Shown here piece by piece: positions 24,862 to 34,800 of a stretch of DNA of 64,000 nt; position 1 is the stretch's first letter, and every line of letters begins with the position of its first letter. The notes under the pieces were generated by a model. It did no database searches and was not told the DNA's origin. It was given only the letters and a program-made list of their open reading frames with translations. A program made the translations under genes and the position numbers. The stretch lies in NCBI GenBank assembly GCA_937949545.1, contig CALEDR010000028.1, positions 1 to 64,000 on the forward strand. Direction: 5' to 3'. The DNA is from an uncultured Phycisphaerae bacterium (GTDB lineage: Bacteria > Planctomycetota > Phycisphaerae > Sedimentisphaerales > Anaerohalosphaeraceae).

Positions 24862-25679
24862 GCGTCGGCTTTTGCCGTCGGGTTTTTAGGGGGCAGGGCG
24901 GCTCGAACCTCCGAAAGAAACCGAGTAATATTCTCCCGTAGTTCGTCCGGGTTATCGGGGGTTTCTTCGATAAACTTTACAATTCGGCTGCCGATAATCA
25001 CTCCGTCCGCGCGGGCCCGGGCGACCTCGCAGGCATGCTGAGGGGTGCTGATGCCGAACCCGACACAGACGGGCTTGTCGGTCAGCCGTTTCAGCCGGGC
25101 TACCAGGGGACGGACGGCCTGGGAAAGAGCGTCTCGCTCACCGGTTGTTCCCAACAGAGAGACCGTGTAGATAAATCCTGTGGTTTTTTCGGCGATGCGG
25201 CGGAGCCGGTCGTCGGGGGTGTTGGGGGTGGCCATAAAGACCGTTTCGAGCCCTGCGTTTTTTGCCGGCAGGGTGATTTCATCGGCATCATCGATGGACA
25301 AATCCGCCACGAGAACGCTGGTACCGCCGGCTTTTTGAAAATCCTGCAAAAAGCGCTCGGTTCCGTACTGAACGAGAAGGTTGTAATAGACCAGCAGGCC
25401 GATGGGGATGGGTTTATAGGCGGTAATTTCCCTGATAAACTGGAGGGCTTTGGCGGGTGTGATGCCGGCCTTCAGGGCCCGCAGGTCGGCTTTTTGGATG
25501 GTAGGTCCGTCGGCTACGGGGTCGGAAAAGGGGATGCCCAGTTCGAGTATGTCGGCGCCGGCATCGATTGCGGCTTTGACCAGAGCCAGAGAAGTCTCGT
25601 ACGAAGGGTCGCCGATGACAAAGAAAGGAATCAGGGCCGCACGGTTCAGTTTGGAAAAGCAACTCTGATAGGGATTCAT
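24858..25679 (-). CDS. trpA: tryptophan synthase alpha subunit
   Basis: 273 aa TIM barrel that cleaves indole-3-glycerol phosphate to indole. Catalytic Glu is in [15 protein letters not shown] and catalytic Asp in [12 protein letters not shown]; the phosphate-binding end has [11 protein letters not shown] and [10 protein letters not shown]. The start at 25679 overlaps the trpB stop by ATGA, in line with the alpha/beta complex. It is the last gene of the operon and its stop overlaps that of the convergent small gene. Confidence 0.97.
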   Translation of the reverse strand: MNPYQSCFSKLNRAALIPFFVIGDPSYETSLALVKAAIDAGADILELGIPFSDPVADGPTIQKADLRALKAGITPAKALQFIREITAYKPIPIGLLVYYNLLVQYGTERFLQDFQKAGGTSVLVADLSIDDADEITLPAKNAGLETVFMATPNTPDDRLRRIAEKTTGFIYTVSLLGTTGERDALSQAVRPLVARLKRLTDKPVCVGFGISTPQHACEVARARADGVIIGSRIVKFIEETPDNPDELRENITRFLSEVRAALPPKNPTAKADA

Positions 25680-26863
25680 AAGGACCTCGCAGTCAAGGGT
25701 CTGTGGTGTTCGACGATATCGATGTCTTTATCGCCCCGTCCGGATAGGTTGGCGACGGCGATGGTGTTGTGCGGCAAGAGTCCTTTTTGCTGCCGGAGCC
25801 AGGCAAGTGCGTGGGTGCTTTCGAGGGCCGGCAGGATGCCTTCCATTCGGGAGAAGAGGAAAAAGGTATCCAGAACCTCCTCATCGCAGACGCTCACGTA
25901 GCGGGCGCGGCCTGTTTCTTTCAGATAGGCATGTTCAGGACCGACGCCCGGGTAGTCCAGACCTGCGGAGATGCATTCGGTGTCGCGAATCTGTCCGTTT
26001 TCGTCCTGCAGCAGGTAGGTACGGGCCCCGTGAAGGACGCCGACCGTGCCGGTACAAAGGGTTGCACAGTGCTGAGTAGTATGAAGGCCTTTTCCGCCGC
26101 CTTCGACCCCGACCAGCTGGACTTTGGGGTCGCTGAGAAAGGCCGAGAAAATGCCGATGGCGTTGGAGCCGCCGCCGACACAGGCCGTAACGATGTCGGG
26201 GAGACGGCCGGCTTTTTCGAGGCATTGCCGGCGAGCCTCTTGTCCGATAGGTTCCTGGAAGTGCCGGACAATAGTCGGGTAGGGATGGGGCCCTCCGGCT
26301 GTACCAAAGAGATAGAATGTATCTTCGACATGGGCTGTCCAGTATCGAAGGGCTTCGTTGATGGCGTCTTTGAGGGTTCCAGTGCCGCCTTCGACGGGGA
26401 TGACTTCCGCACCGAGGAGTTTCATCTTGTGGACGTTGACGTTCTGGCGGGCGACGTCGGTTGCGCCCATAAAGATTTTGGTTTCCATTCCAAAGAGGGC
26501 TCCGACGATGGCGGTTGCCAGGCCGTGCTGGCCGGCGCCGGTTTCGGCGATGAGTTTGGTTTTGCCCATATAGCGGGCTAGAAGTCCCTGCCCTAAGGTG
26601 TTGTTGATTTTGTGGGCGCCGCCGTGCAGGAGGTCTTCCCGCTTCAGATAGACAGTAAACCCGACGGCTTCGCTGAATCGGCGGGCGTGATAAAGCGGAG
26701 TCGGCCGCCCCGCATAGTCGGTGTACAGGGTGTTTAAGTCTTTCAGGAAGGTCGGGTCTTGCCGGAACTGTTCGAAAGCGGCCTCAATTTCCTCAAGGGC
26801 CGGGATGAGCACTTCCGGTACATAGTATCCGCCGAAGGGGCCGAATCGTCCTTTGGATTTCAT
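25676..26863 (-). CDS. trpB: tryptophan synthase beta subunit
   Basis: 395 aa PLP enzyme that joins indole and serine. The PLP lysine lies in [15 protein letters not shown], the phosphate loop is GGGSNAIG, and there is [16 protein letters not shown] and [16 protein letters not shown] (the COMM-domain region). All of this is the TrpB1 form that pairs with TrpA, not the solitary TrpB2 form. It overlaps trpF by four nucleotides (ATGA). Confidence 0.98.
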   Translation of the reverse strand: MKSKGRFGPFGGYYVPEVLIPALEEIEAAFEQFRQDPTFLKDLNTLYTDYAGRPTPLYHARRFSEAVGFTVYLKREDLLHGGAHKINNTLGQGLLARYMGKTKLIAETGAGQHGLATAIVGALFGMETKIFMGATDVARQNVNVHKMKLLGAEVIPVEGGTGTLKDAINEALRYWTAHVEDTFYLFGTAGGPHPYPTIVRHFQEPIGQEARRQCLEKAGRLPDIVTACVGGGSNAIGIFSAFLSDPKVQLVGVEGGGKGLHTTQHCATLCTGTVGVLHGARTYLLQDENGQIRDTECISAGLDYPGVGPEHAYLKETGRARYVSVCDEEVLDTFFLFSRMEGILPALESTHALAWLRQQKGLLPHNTIAVANLSGRGDKDIDIVEHHRPLTARSL

Positions 26864-27498
26864 ACGCGGACCTTTCCGCCGTGGATACGGCTGATGGAGT
26901 CAAAAAGCTGTTTGAGTTTTGCAGGGTCTTTTCTGCCGGGGGCGCTTTCGACACCGCTGTTGACGTCGATGCCGTAGGTTCCGACTTCAAGGGCCTGACG
27001 GATATTGTGGGGGCCGATTCCGCCGGACAGGAAGATACGCCGGGGCGGATAGTCGATGAGGGACCAGTCAAAGGTCTGCCCGGTTCCGCCGTACAGCCCG
27101 TCGGTGTAGGTGTCCAGGAGGACCGCATCGGTCGGATATGTCAGGGCCTTGTCGATATCGGAGCGGTCTTTGACCCGGACGGCCTTGATCAGCTTGATGT
27201 TGAGCCAGTGGAGAGACTGGCAGAAGTCGGGGGTTTCGTCTCCGTGAAGCTGGACCCAGTTAAACCAGCCCTGCTGGGCGGTTTCCTGGACCTGTTGAAG
27301 GGTCGGATTGACAAAAACAGCTACGGTATCCACAAAGGTTGGGATTTTGGCGATGATGTCCCTGGCGTTTTGGGGGTCAATGTATCGGGGGCTTTTGGGG
27401 TAGAAAATGAATCCGAGCAGGTCCGCCCCGAGTTCGGCGGCGGTCAAGGCATCATCCAAGTTTGTGATTCCGCAGATTTTGATTTTTGTAAAGATCAT
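26860..27498 (-). CDS. trpF: phosphoribosylanthranilate isomerase
   Basis: 212 aa. It isomerises phosphoribosylanthranilate to CdRP. Motifs: KICGIT at the N terminus with the catalytic Cys, [43 protein letters not shown] with catalytic Asp, and [11 protein letters not shown] plus [16 protein letters not shown]. It is a monofunctional TrpF, not fused to TrpC. It starts 5 nt after trpD, exactly where trpC stands in many operons. Confidence 0.97.
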   Translation of the reverse strand: MIFTKIKICGITNLDDALTAAELGADLLGFIFYPKSPRYIDPQNARDIIAKIPTFVDTVAVFVNPTLQQVQETAQQGWFNWVQLHGDETPDFCQSLHWLNIKLIKAVRVKDRSDIDKALTYPTDAVLLDTYTDGLYGGTGQTFDWSLIDYPPRRIFLSGGIGPHNIRQALEVGTYGIDVNSGVESAPGRKDPAKLKQLFDSISRIHGGKVRV

Positions 27499-27503
27499 TT
27501 TCG

Positions 27504-28523
27504 TCAGTGATTGCTCAGTTCAATGAGTTTTTCGAGGCATTCGGCGGCCTTTCCGCTGTGGATGGCCTGGTCGGCGCGTTCAATGCCTTCGACGAAATCT
27601 TTGGCCAGGCCGGCTACTATTATAGCGGCGGCGGCATTCAGGACCACAATATCTTTTCGGGGACCGGGGGCTTTTTCGTAAAGGATTTCACGGATGATAT
27701 GGGCGTTGGTGTCGGCGTCGCCGCCGGTCAGGACGTCAAATTCGGCTTTGGGGATGCCGAAGCGTTCGGCGTCGAGGATTTCTTCGGTGATGGAGCCGTC
27801 CGGCAGCAGGTGAAGAATCCGGGTGGGGCCCATTGTGCTGATTTCATCCAGGCCGTTGCTGTGGACCACCATCGCCCGCTTCAGGCCGAGGGCTTTAAGG
27901 GTCTCGGCGATGCGGGGCATCAGGGACACATCGGCGACCCCCATGACCTGCGCCTGGGCGCGGGCGGGGTTGGCCAGGGGGCCGAGGATATTGAAGGCGG
28001 TGCGGAAATCCAGCGACTTTCGGACGGGCTGGACGTGTTTCATAGCAGGGTGATATTTTGGAGCGAACATAAAACCAATGTGGGCCTGGCGAATGCACTC
28101 GGCGACCGTCTCGGGACCGGCTTCGATATTGACACCCAGTGCGCTTAACACATCAGCGGAGCCGCAGATGCTGGTGATGCCTCGGTTGCCGTGCTTGGCG
28201 ACATAGACTCCGGCCCCTGCGGCTACGAAGGCGGCAGCGGTGGAGATGTTGAAGGTTTTCAGGGCGGCCCCGCCGGTTCCGCAGGTATCCACGAGGTTGT
28301 CAATGCCGACCCGGACAGGTACAGCGTGTTCGCGAAGAGAGGTCGCCAGCCCCGCCAGTTCGCTGACGGAGGCCTTTTTGACCCGCATGGCCGCCAAAAA
28401 GGCGGCGATTTGGACTTCAGCCACGTCGCCCTTGAAGATGGTGTCCAGCAGCTGCTTGGCCTGTTCGAAGGTCAGATCGTGCCCTTCGAGGATGATTTCG
28501 AGATACTCGGTGATTTTGGTCAT
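27504..28523 (-). CDS. trpD: anthranilate phosphoribosyltransferase
   Basis: 339 aa. Transfers phosphoribose from PRPP to anthranilate. Motifs: VDTCGTGGAALKTFNIST (PRPP-binding), AKHGNRGITSICGSADVL, HPAMKHVQPVRKSLDFRTAFNILGPLANPA and VVHSNGLDEIST. A good ribosome site AAAAGGAG precedes ATG 28523. The protein is monofunctional; trpG is a separate gene 13 nt upstream. Confidence 0.97.
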   Translation of the reverse strand: MTKITEYLEIILEGHDLTFEQAKQLLDTIFKGDVAEVQIAAFLAAMRVKKASVSELAGLATSLREHAVPVRVGIDNLVDTCGTGGAALKTFNISTAAAFVAAGAGVYVAKHGNRGITSICGSADVLSALGVNIEAGPETVAECIRQAHIGFMFAPKYHPAMKHVQPVRKSLDFRTAFNILGPLANPARAQAQVMGVADVSLMPRIAETLKALGLKRAMVVHSNGLDEISTMGPTRILHLLPDGSITEEILDAERFGIPKAEFDVLTGGDADTNAHIIREILYEKAPGPRKDIVVLNAAAAIIVAGLAKDFVEGIERADQAIHSGKAAECLEKLIELSNH

Positions 28524-28536
28524 ATCGGCTCTCCTT

Positions 28537-29139
28537 TTATGTGTGTTTCTTTTTCTGGTTGAGGGCGATTTTAAGGATGTTTTCGATTACTTTTCCGCCG
28601 GCGGGGGTCAGGATGCTTTCCGGATGAAACTGGACCCCGTAGATCGGCAGGGATTTATGCTGGATACCCATAACAACGCCTTCGAAGGAGGCGGTTTCCT
28701 CCAGGCAGTCGGGCAGAGTGACGGCACACAGACTGTGGTAGCGGCCGGCGTGGAGGGGATTTTCGAGGTTTTCAAAGACCCCTTTGCCGTTGTGGGTGAT
28801 TCGAGAGGCCTTGCCGTGCATGACGCAGGGGGCATGGCTGATGGTGCCGCCGAAATACTGCACGATGGCCTGATGGCCCAGACAGACGCCGAAGACAGGC
28901 AGCTTGTTGTGGAAATAGTCGACGGCTTCGAGGGTGACGCCTGCGGAGGACGGATTTCCCGGTCCGGGCGAAATGACCAGCAGGTCCGGTTGAAACTGTT
29001 CGGCGGCGCGGACCAGCTGGGACAAGGGAGTATCGGCCCGATAAACCAGCGTAGGGCATTTGCGTTTGGCGAACTCATCGACGAGGTTGTAGGTGAACGA
29101 GTCAAAGTTGTCGATAAAGAGGACACGTACGGGTTCCAT
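28537..29139 (-). CDS. trpG: anthranilate synthase component II (glutamine amidotransferase)
   Basis: 200 aa class I amidotransferase supplying ammonia to TrpE. The nucleophile Cys is in PVFGVCLGHQAI and the His/Glu pair in VQFHPESI; DNFDSFTYNLV at the N terminus is typical. PabA-type function in folate synthesis is possible too, as in many bacteria with a single copy. AAGGAGATGCA precedes the ATG, 9 nt after the trpE stop. Confidence 0.97.
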   Translation of the reverse strand: MEPVRVLFIDNFDSFTYNLVDEFAKRKCPTLVYRADTPLSQLVRAAEQFQPDLLVISPGPGNPSSAGVTLEAVDYFHNKLPVFGVCLGHQAIVQYFGGTISHAPCVMHGKASRITHNGKGVFENLENPLHAGRYHSLCAVTLPDCLEETASFEGVVMGIQHKSLPIYGVQFHPESILTPAGGKVIENILKIALNQKKKHT

Positions 29140-29148
29140 TGCATCTCC

Positions 29149-30780
29149 TTACGGCTGAAGTTGTTTGGCGGCCTGGGCACAGGCCAGTCGAACGGCTTTC
29201 AGGCAGGATTTGGCCTTGTTTTCGGTTTCTTCGAATTCGACGGCCGGAATGCTGTCATAGACAATGCCGGCTCCGGCGCGGATGTAGGCGGTATGGTCCC
29301 GAATCTGGAGACTTCGAATGGTAATGCAGCTGTCGAACTGGCCGTCCACAGTCAGATACATCACGGCACCGCCGTAATAGCCGCGTTTGTTTTTTTCCAG
29401 CCGGCGGATGATTTTCATCGCCTCGATTTTCGGAGCGCCGGTGAGGGTGCCCATATTCATCGTGGCCAGGTACGCGCTGAGAGCATCCAAATCCGGACGC
29501 AGTTTTCCTTTGACATTGCTGACCAGATGCATCACGGATTCGTAGCGTTCGACTGTGAGCAGTTCATTGACCAGACGGCTGCCGGGCCGTGAGACGCGGG
29601 CAATGTCGTTGCGGGCCAGGTCCACCAGCATCATGTGTTCGGCCAGTTCTTTGTGGTCCAGCTGAAGCTCCGCCTCGTAGCGCATATCGGTTTCGGGGTC
29701 GATGACGCCGTCCACCCAGCCGCGGGGTTTGGTGCCGGCAATGGGGCGGATTTCCACGATGCGGTCTTTTTTTCCGCTGACGCGAAGATTCAGTTCGGGG
29801 CTGGCCCCAATCAGGCAGGTGGTGTCGGTATTCAGATAGAACATATACGGAGAAGGGTTGAGCAGGCGGAGCCGGCGATAGACGTCCAGCGGCTCGGCGG
29901 GGCACGGTTCCGTAATAGTCCGGCTTAAAACGACCTGAAAGATGTCGCCGTTGCGAATATGCTCTTTGGCGGTGCGGACCATCTGTTCGTATTCCGACTG
30001 GGGGGTGTCGGTTGCAGGAGAAGGCAGCGGACCATCGTAGAAGGAAGGTTCGGGGCGATCTGCCCGCATTTGTTTCAGATAGGAATCAAAACGGGCCATG
30101 GCTTCTTCGTAGATGGCCTGACGATTGCCGTTGGTGATGACAGCATTGACAATCAGGTATCCTTTGCTTTGATGGTGGTCCATCAGAAAGATATTGTCCG
30201 CGAAGTACAGCTCATAATCCGGATTGTTCAGCAGGTCGTTCTGATTGGGAGGGAGGGTTTCAAACTGGTCGATAAAATCATAACTAATTGCTCCGAGCAG
30301 CCCGCAGGTGACGCGGAAGGGGGGGCTGGCCAGTTCAAAAGCAAAGGCCACGGCTCGAATAACATCCATTTGACTGACATTTTTGAGGCGGGTATGTTCA
30401 TCGGTTTTTCCCGACGGCCGCTGAATGGTGCCGGTTACGGCCTCCGGTGCAAACTGAATTGTTCGGCAAAAGGCAAATCGCTCCGGGTGTTCGGCGAGGT
30501 ATTGAATCATTCGTTTCCCGGTCAGGCTGAGGGCACGGATTTCGAAGCGGTCCTCTCGGCCGGTCAGATAGAGGGCCGGGTCGGCGGTCCCGAACGTCAG
30601 TTCATTGCCTTTGGCCTCTGAGAGGTAATCGCGGGATTCGAGCAGACAACAGTGACGGGCCCGGCCGTAGTCGCTCAGACGGGCGAAAAACTCGACCGGG
30701 CAGGACAGTTCAATTTCTCGGACCATCGGAATGATTTGTCCGGGTTTGGCCTGTTCGATTCTGGTTTTATAATCTGTCAT
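29149..30780 (-). CDS. trpE: anthranilate synthase component I
   Basis: 543 aa, chorismate to anthranilate. The N-terminal region has CCLLESRDY, the LLES element that binds the feedback inhibitor tryptophan, so allosteric control is probably kept. The catalytic domain has GDIFQVVLSRTI, NPSPYMFYLNTDTTCLIGASPE, RPIAGTKPRG, DLARNDIARVS, TGAPKIEAM and RAGAGIVYDS. The ribosome site (AAGGAA) is about 12 nt before the ATG at 30780. Expression is under a leader attenuator located 35 nt or more upstream. Confidence 0.97.
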   Translation of the reverse strand: MTDYKTRIEQAKPGQIIPMVREIELSCPVEFFARLSDYGRARHCCLLESRDYLSEAKGNELTFGTADPALYLTGREDRFEIRALSLTGKRMIQYLAEHPERFAFCRTIQFAPEAVTGTIQRPSGKTDEHTRLKNVSQMDVIRAVAFAFELASPPFRVTCGLLGAISYDFIDQFETLPPNQNDLLNNPDYELYFADNIFLMDHHQSKGYLIVNAVITNGNRQAIYEEAMARFDSYLKQMRADRPEPSFYDGPLPSPATDTPQSEYEQMVRTAKEHIRNGDIFQVVLSRTITEPCPAEPLDVYRRLRLLNPSPYMFYLNTDTTCLIGASPELNLRVSGKKDRIVEIRPIAGTKPRGWVDGVIDPETDMRYEAELQLDHKELAEHMMLVDLARNDIARVSRPGSRLVNELLTVERYESVMHLVSNVKGKLRPDLDALSAYLATMNMGTLTGAPKIEAMKIIRRLEKNKRGYYGGAVMYLTVDGQFDSCITIRSLQIRDHTAYIRAGAGIVYDSIPAVEFEETENKAKSCLKAVRLACAQAAKQLQP

Positions 30781-30814
30781 TTGTACAAATTCCTTATTTT
30801 TCAGGTTTCGGGAA

Positions 30815-30844
30815 TAAAAAACGACCCGGTTTGAGGCCGGGTCG
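30815..30844 (-). terminator. trp attenuator terminator (3:4 stem)
   Basis: On the minus strand CGACCCGG-CCTCAAA-CCGGGTCG forms an 8-bp stem followed by T6 (30816-30821). An upstream segment at 30881-30892 can pair with the 5' arm (30835-30844) through GGTCG:CGACC and GGCC:GGCC, giving an antiterminator. A 12-nt direct repeat, TTCCCGAAACCT on the minus strand, flanks the hairpin at 30803-30814 and 30850-30861. Confidence 0.85.
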
Positions 30845-30891
30845 AAGAGAGGTTTCGGGAAACGGAAACAGAATTCCTGCCGACCGCTGGC

Positions 30892-30945
30892 CTATGCCTG
30901 CGGCCGCCGCCAATACTCCTTTTGTGTCACAACGATACTATTCAT
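30892..30945 (-). CDS. trpL: trp operon leader peptide
   Basis: A 17-codon frame MNSIVVTQKEYWRRPQA ends in TAG inside the leader. The single Trp codon (30910-30912), preceded by Tyr, stands directly before segment 1 of the attenuator (30900-30905). Segment 1 (GGCCGC) pairs with 30882-30887 (GCGGTC). A ribosome stalled at Trp would cover segment 1 and free segment 2 for the antiterminator; a ribosome reaching TAG would cover segment 2 and allow the terminator. The ATG is 7 nt after a -10 box, so the transcript likely begins at or beside it, as in the leaderless trpL of Sinorhizobium meliloti. Only one Trp codon is present, fewer than most trpL peptides; translation has not been shown. Confidence 0.72.
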   Translation of the reverse strand: MNSIVVTQKEYWRRPQA

Positions 30946-30952
30946 AGAAACG

Positions 30953-30981
30953 AGTATATCGGTTTTTGACATCCGGTTCAA
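30953..30981 (-). promoter_or_regulatory. trp operon promoter
   Basis: On the minus strand TTGAAC (30976-30981), 17-nt spacer, TATACT (30953-30958). The ATG of the leader peptide starts 8 nt below the -10 box. It is preceded by an A/T-rich tract at 30983-31020. Confidence 0.8.
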
Positions 30982-31053
30982 GAAAAAAAACAAAAAATTT
31001 AAAAGAAAAACAAAAACTGAAACGGATGCGGGACATCCGTTTTTAAAGAAGGG

Positions 31054-31830
31054 TTACAAAAGAGGAATATCTCCGACTCCGCTGAGGATGTAATCGGGTC
31101 GATAGGGGAATTTAGAAATATCCTTTTCCTGAGTGATGCCGCTGAGAACCAGGACTGTATCGATTTCGGATTCAATGCCGGCGATGATGTCGGTGTCCAT
31201 TCGGTCGCCGATGATGACGGTTTCCTCCCGTCTGCAGGCAAGCCGTTTGAGTGAATGCCGCATAATCAGTGGATTGGGTTTTCCGATGAAATAGGCCTGC
31301 CGGCCGGAGGCAATTTCTATCGGAGCGATGAGAGCGCGGCAGGCCGGTGCAATGCCGGTTTCCACGGGACCGCTGATGTCAGGGTTTGTGCCGATGAGTT
31401 TGGCGCCGCCGAGGACGAGATTGACGGCCTTTTCTATCTGGGCGTAGTTGTAAGTGGCAGTTTCCCCGATGACGACATAATCCGGATTCTCTTCCGTCAG
31501 GCGAAAGCCCTGTTCCAGAAGAGGCTGCCGCAGACCGTTGTCGCCGATGACATAGGCGCTGCCGCCGGGTTTTTGAGAGGCCAGAAAAGAAGCTGTGGCA
31601 ATGCCGCTGGTCATGAAGTGCTCCGGGGTGACCTCGATACCCATCCCCGCCAGTTTTCGGCTTAATTCCTCCGGGGTTCGAGAGGAAGAGTTCGTCAGGA
31701 AGAGGTATTGTTTGCCCTCCTGTTTGAGCCAACGAACGAATTCTTTGGCGCCTGCCAAAAGACGGCTTCCGTGATACAACACTCCGTCCATGTCGCAGAT
31801 AAAGGCCCGTTTTTGCCGCAGCGGATGCAT
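31054..31830 (-). CDS. HAD-family phosphatase, NagD-like
   Basis: 258 aa. HAD motif I is ICDMDGVLYHG, motif II FLTNSSSRTPEEL, motif III GKPNPLIMRHSL and motif IV VIIGDRMDTDIIAGIE, with a C2-type cap between motifs II and III. This layout is the NagD/AraL/4-nitrophenylphosphatase group, which hydrolyses sugar or nucleotide monophosphates and phosphoglycolate; the substrate here is unknown. The ATG follows directly on the carB stop (31831-31833), so the two are probably translated from one mRNA. Confidence 0.9.
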   Translation of the reverse strand: MHPLRQKRAFICDMDGVLYHGSRLLAGAKEFVRWLKQEGKQYLFLTNSSSRTPEELSRKLAGMGIEVTPEHFMTSGIATASFLASQKPGGSAYVIGDNGLRQPLLEQGFRLTEENPDYVVIGETATYNYAQIEKAVNLVLGGAKLIGTNPDISGPVETGIAPACRALIAPIEIASGRQAYFIGKPNPLIMRHSLKRLACRREETVIIGDRMDTDIIAGIESEIDTVLVLSGITQEKDISKFPYRPDYILSGVGDIPLL

Positions 31831-34800
31831 TTATTGAATTCCCGCATGGTAGGATTGAAGAGAACGGACTGTTGATTCACGTGCCTTTCTGGCGGCGATG
31901 CCTTTGACGCTGGCGGCCGCCGCCGCAACGGTGGTGATGTACGGGATTTTGTACTGAATGGCGGCCTTGCGGATGTAGGAGTCATCCGCAGCACTTCGTT
32001 TGCCGATGGGGGTATTAATGACCAGCTGAATTCCTTTATTCTTGATGACATCCAGGATATTCGGACGGCCTTCGTACAGTTTGAAAATCCGTTCGACTTT
32101 GATGCCCTTTTTCCGAAGGTAGTTACAGGTTCCTTCGGTGGCAATGAGCCGAAAGCCGATGTCGGCAAACTCTTTGGCGACCGGCACAACGGCTTCTTTG
32201 TCGGAATCGTTGACGGTAATCAAAACCGTTCCTTCCAGGGGCAGGGGCTGCTGCGTGGCCTCCTGTGCTTTAAAGAAGGCCATTCCGAAGGAATCGGCCA
32301 TGCCGAGCACTTCGCCGGTGGAGCGCATTTCCGGGCCGAGAATCGGGTCCACTTCGGGGAACATGTTGAACGGAAAGACGGATTCTTTGACGCCGAAATG
32401 AGGAATTCTGCGGTGTTTGAGATTCATATCCCTGAGTTTTCTGCCCATCATAATCTGGGTGGCGATTCGGGCCATCGACAGACCGCAGAGCTTGGAGACC
32501 AGCGGTACGGTTCGGGAGGCTCGGGGGTTGGCCTCCAGCACATAGACCACATCGTCAGCGATGGCATACTGCATATTCATCAGGCCGACGACGCGGAGTT
32601 CGGCGGCGATTTTGCGGGTGTATTCGCAGATGGTGTCAATGTGTTTTTGGGGAATTGAGACCGGCGGAATCACGCAGGCGGAGTCGCCGGAATGAATGCC
32701 CGCCTGTTCGATGTGTTCCATCACGGCGGGGATAAAGACGTCTGTTCCGTCGGCAATAGCGTCCGCTTCGGCCTCGACGGCGTTGACGAGGAATTTGTCG
32801 ATTAAAATCGGGCGTTCCGGCGCAACATCCACGGCGGCGGCCATGTATTCACGGAGCATCGTTTCATCGTGAATGACTTCCATCCCGCGTCCGCCGAGGA
32901 CATAGGACGGCCGGAGCATCAGGGGATAGCCGATTTCCTCTGCCACGCGGAGGGCTTCTTCGATGCTTGAGGCCATTCCGGCTTTCGGCATCGGAATTCC
33001 GAGTTTTTCCATTCTGGCACGGAAACGGTCGCGGTCTTCGGCCAGGTCGATGCTGTCCGTGGAGGTGCCGAGGATGCGGGCGCCCGCTTCTTCGAGCTGG
33101 CGGGCGATGTTCAGCGGGGTTTGTCCGCCGAACTGGACGATGACGCCCAGCGGTTTTTCTTTTTCATAGATGCTCAGGACATCCTCCACGGTCAGCGGCT
33201 CAAAATACAGTTTGTTGGAGGTGTCATAGTCGGTGGAGACGGTTTCCGGGTTGCAGTTGACCATGATGGTTTCGAACCCTTCGTCCCGGAGGGCAAAGGC
33301 GGCGTGTACGCAGCAGTAGTCGAATTCGATGCCCTGGCCGATGCGGTTGGGACCGCCCCCCAGTACCATAACTTTCTTGGGGTTGGACGAAGAGATGACC
33401 TGGTTTGGAGCATTGTATGTAGAGTAATAATAGGCGGCATTTTCCACACCGCTGACAGGAATAGGTTCCCATCCTTCGACGACGCCCAATCGGGTCCGAT
33501 GTTCCCGAATCTGGTCTTCTTTGACGCCGAGCAGTTTGGCCAGATAGCGGTCGGCAAAGCCGTCTTTCTTGGCTTGACGAAGCAAGTCATCGGGAAGCAG
33601 TTTCCCTTTGTATTTCAAGATTTTTTCTTCCAGCTCAACCAACTCGGCCATCTGCTGAATGAACCATTCTTTGATGGCGGTTTTTTCGACGAGGGCTTTG
33701 ACGGAGGCGCCTTTGCGAAGGGCTTCGTACATCAGGAACTGCCGTTCGCTGGTGGGATGATTGAGCCGGAGCATCAGCTCCTCTAGGGAGAGGGAATTAA
33801 AGTTTTTGGCAAAGCCCAGCCCGTATCGGCCGCTTTCGAGCGAGCGGATGGCTTTCTGGAAGGCCTCTTTGTAGGTCTTTCCGATGCTCATGACTTCGCC
33901 GACGGCTCGCATCTGAGTGCCAAGTTTGTCTTCGATTCCCTTGAATTTTTCAAAGGCCCAGCGGGCGAATTTGACCACGACATAGTCGCCGGATGGGGTG
34001 TATTTTTCGAGTGTTCCGTCTCTCCAGTAGGGGATTTCGTCGAGGGTCAGGCCGCCGGCGAGCATCGCGGAGACCAGGGCAATGGGAAAGCCGGTTGCTT
34101 TGGAGGCCAGAGCCGAAGACCGGGAGGTACGCGGGTTGATTTCGATAATGACGACCCGCCCGGTTTTGGGGTCGTGCGCAAACTGGATATTGGTTCCGCC
34201 GATGACCCCGATGGCATCCACGATGTCGTAGGAGTATTTCTGAAGCTTCTGCTGAAGGGCTTTATTGATCGTGAGCATCGGAGCGGTGCAGAAAGAATCG
34301 CCCGTATGTACGCCCATTGGGTCCACGTTTTCAATAAAGCAGACGGTGATTTTCTGTCCCTTGCTGTCCCGGACGATTTCCAGCTCGAGTTCTTCCCAGC
34401 CCTGCACGGATTCTTCGACGAGGATTTGGTGAACCAGACTGGCATCCAGTCCTCGGGCGGCGATGGTGCGGAGTTCATCGATGTTGTAAACCAAACCGCC
34501 GCCGGTGCCGCCCATGGTATAGGCGGGACGGATAACCAGCGGAAAGCCCAGTTCTTTGGCGATGTCTTCGGCTTCCTGCACGGAATAAGCCGGCTTGCTT
34601 CGGGGCATATCGATTCCGAGGTGTTTCATCGTGTTTTTGAATTCAATTCGGTCTTCACCTCGTTTGATGGCATCGACCTGGACGCCGATGACTTTGACAT
34701 CGTATCTATCGAGAACACCGCTTCGGGCCAGTTCGGAAGCCAGATTCAGACCGGTTTGCCCGCCTAAGTTCGGCAGAAGGGCATCGGGGCGTTCTTTTTG

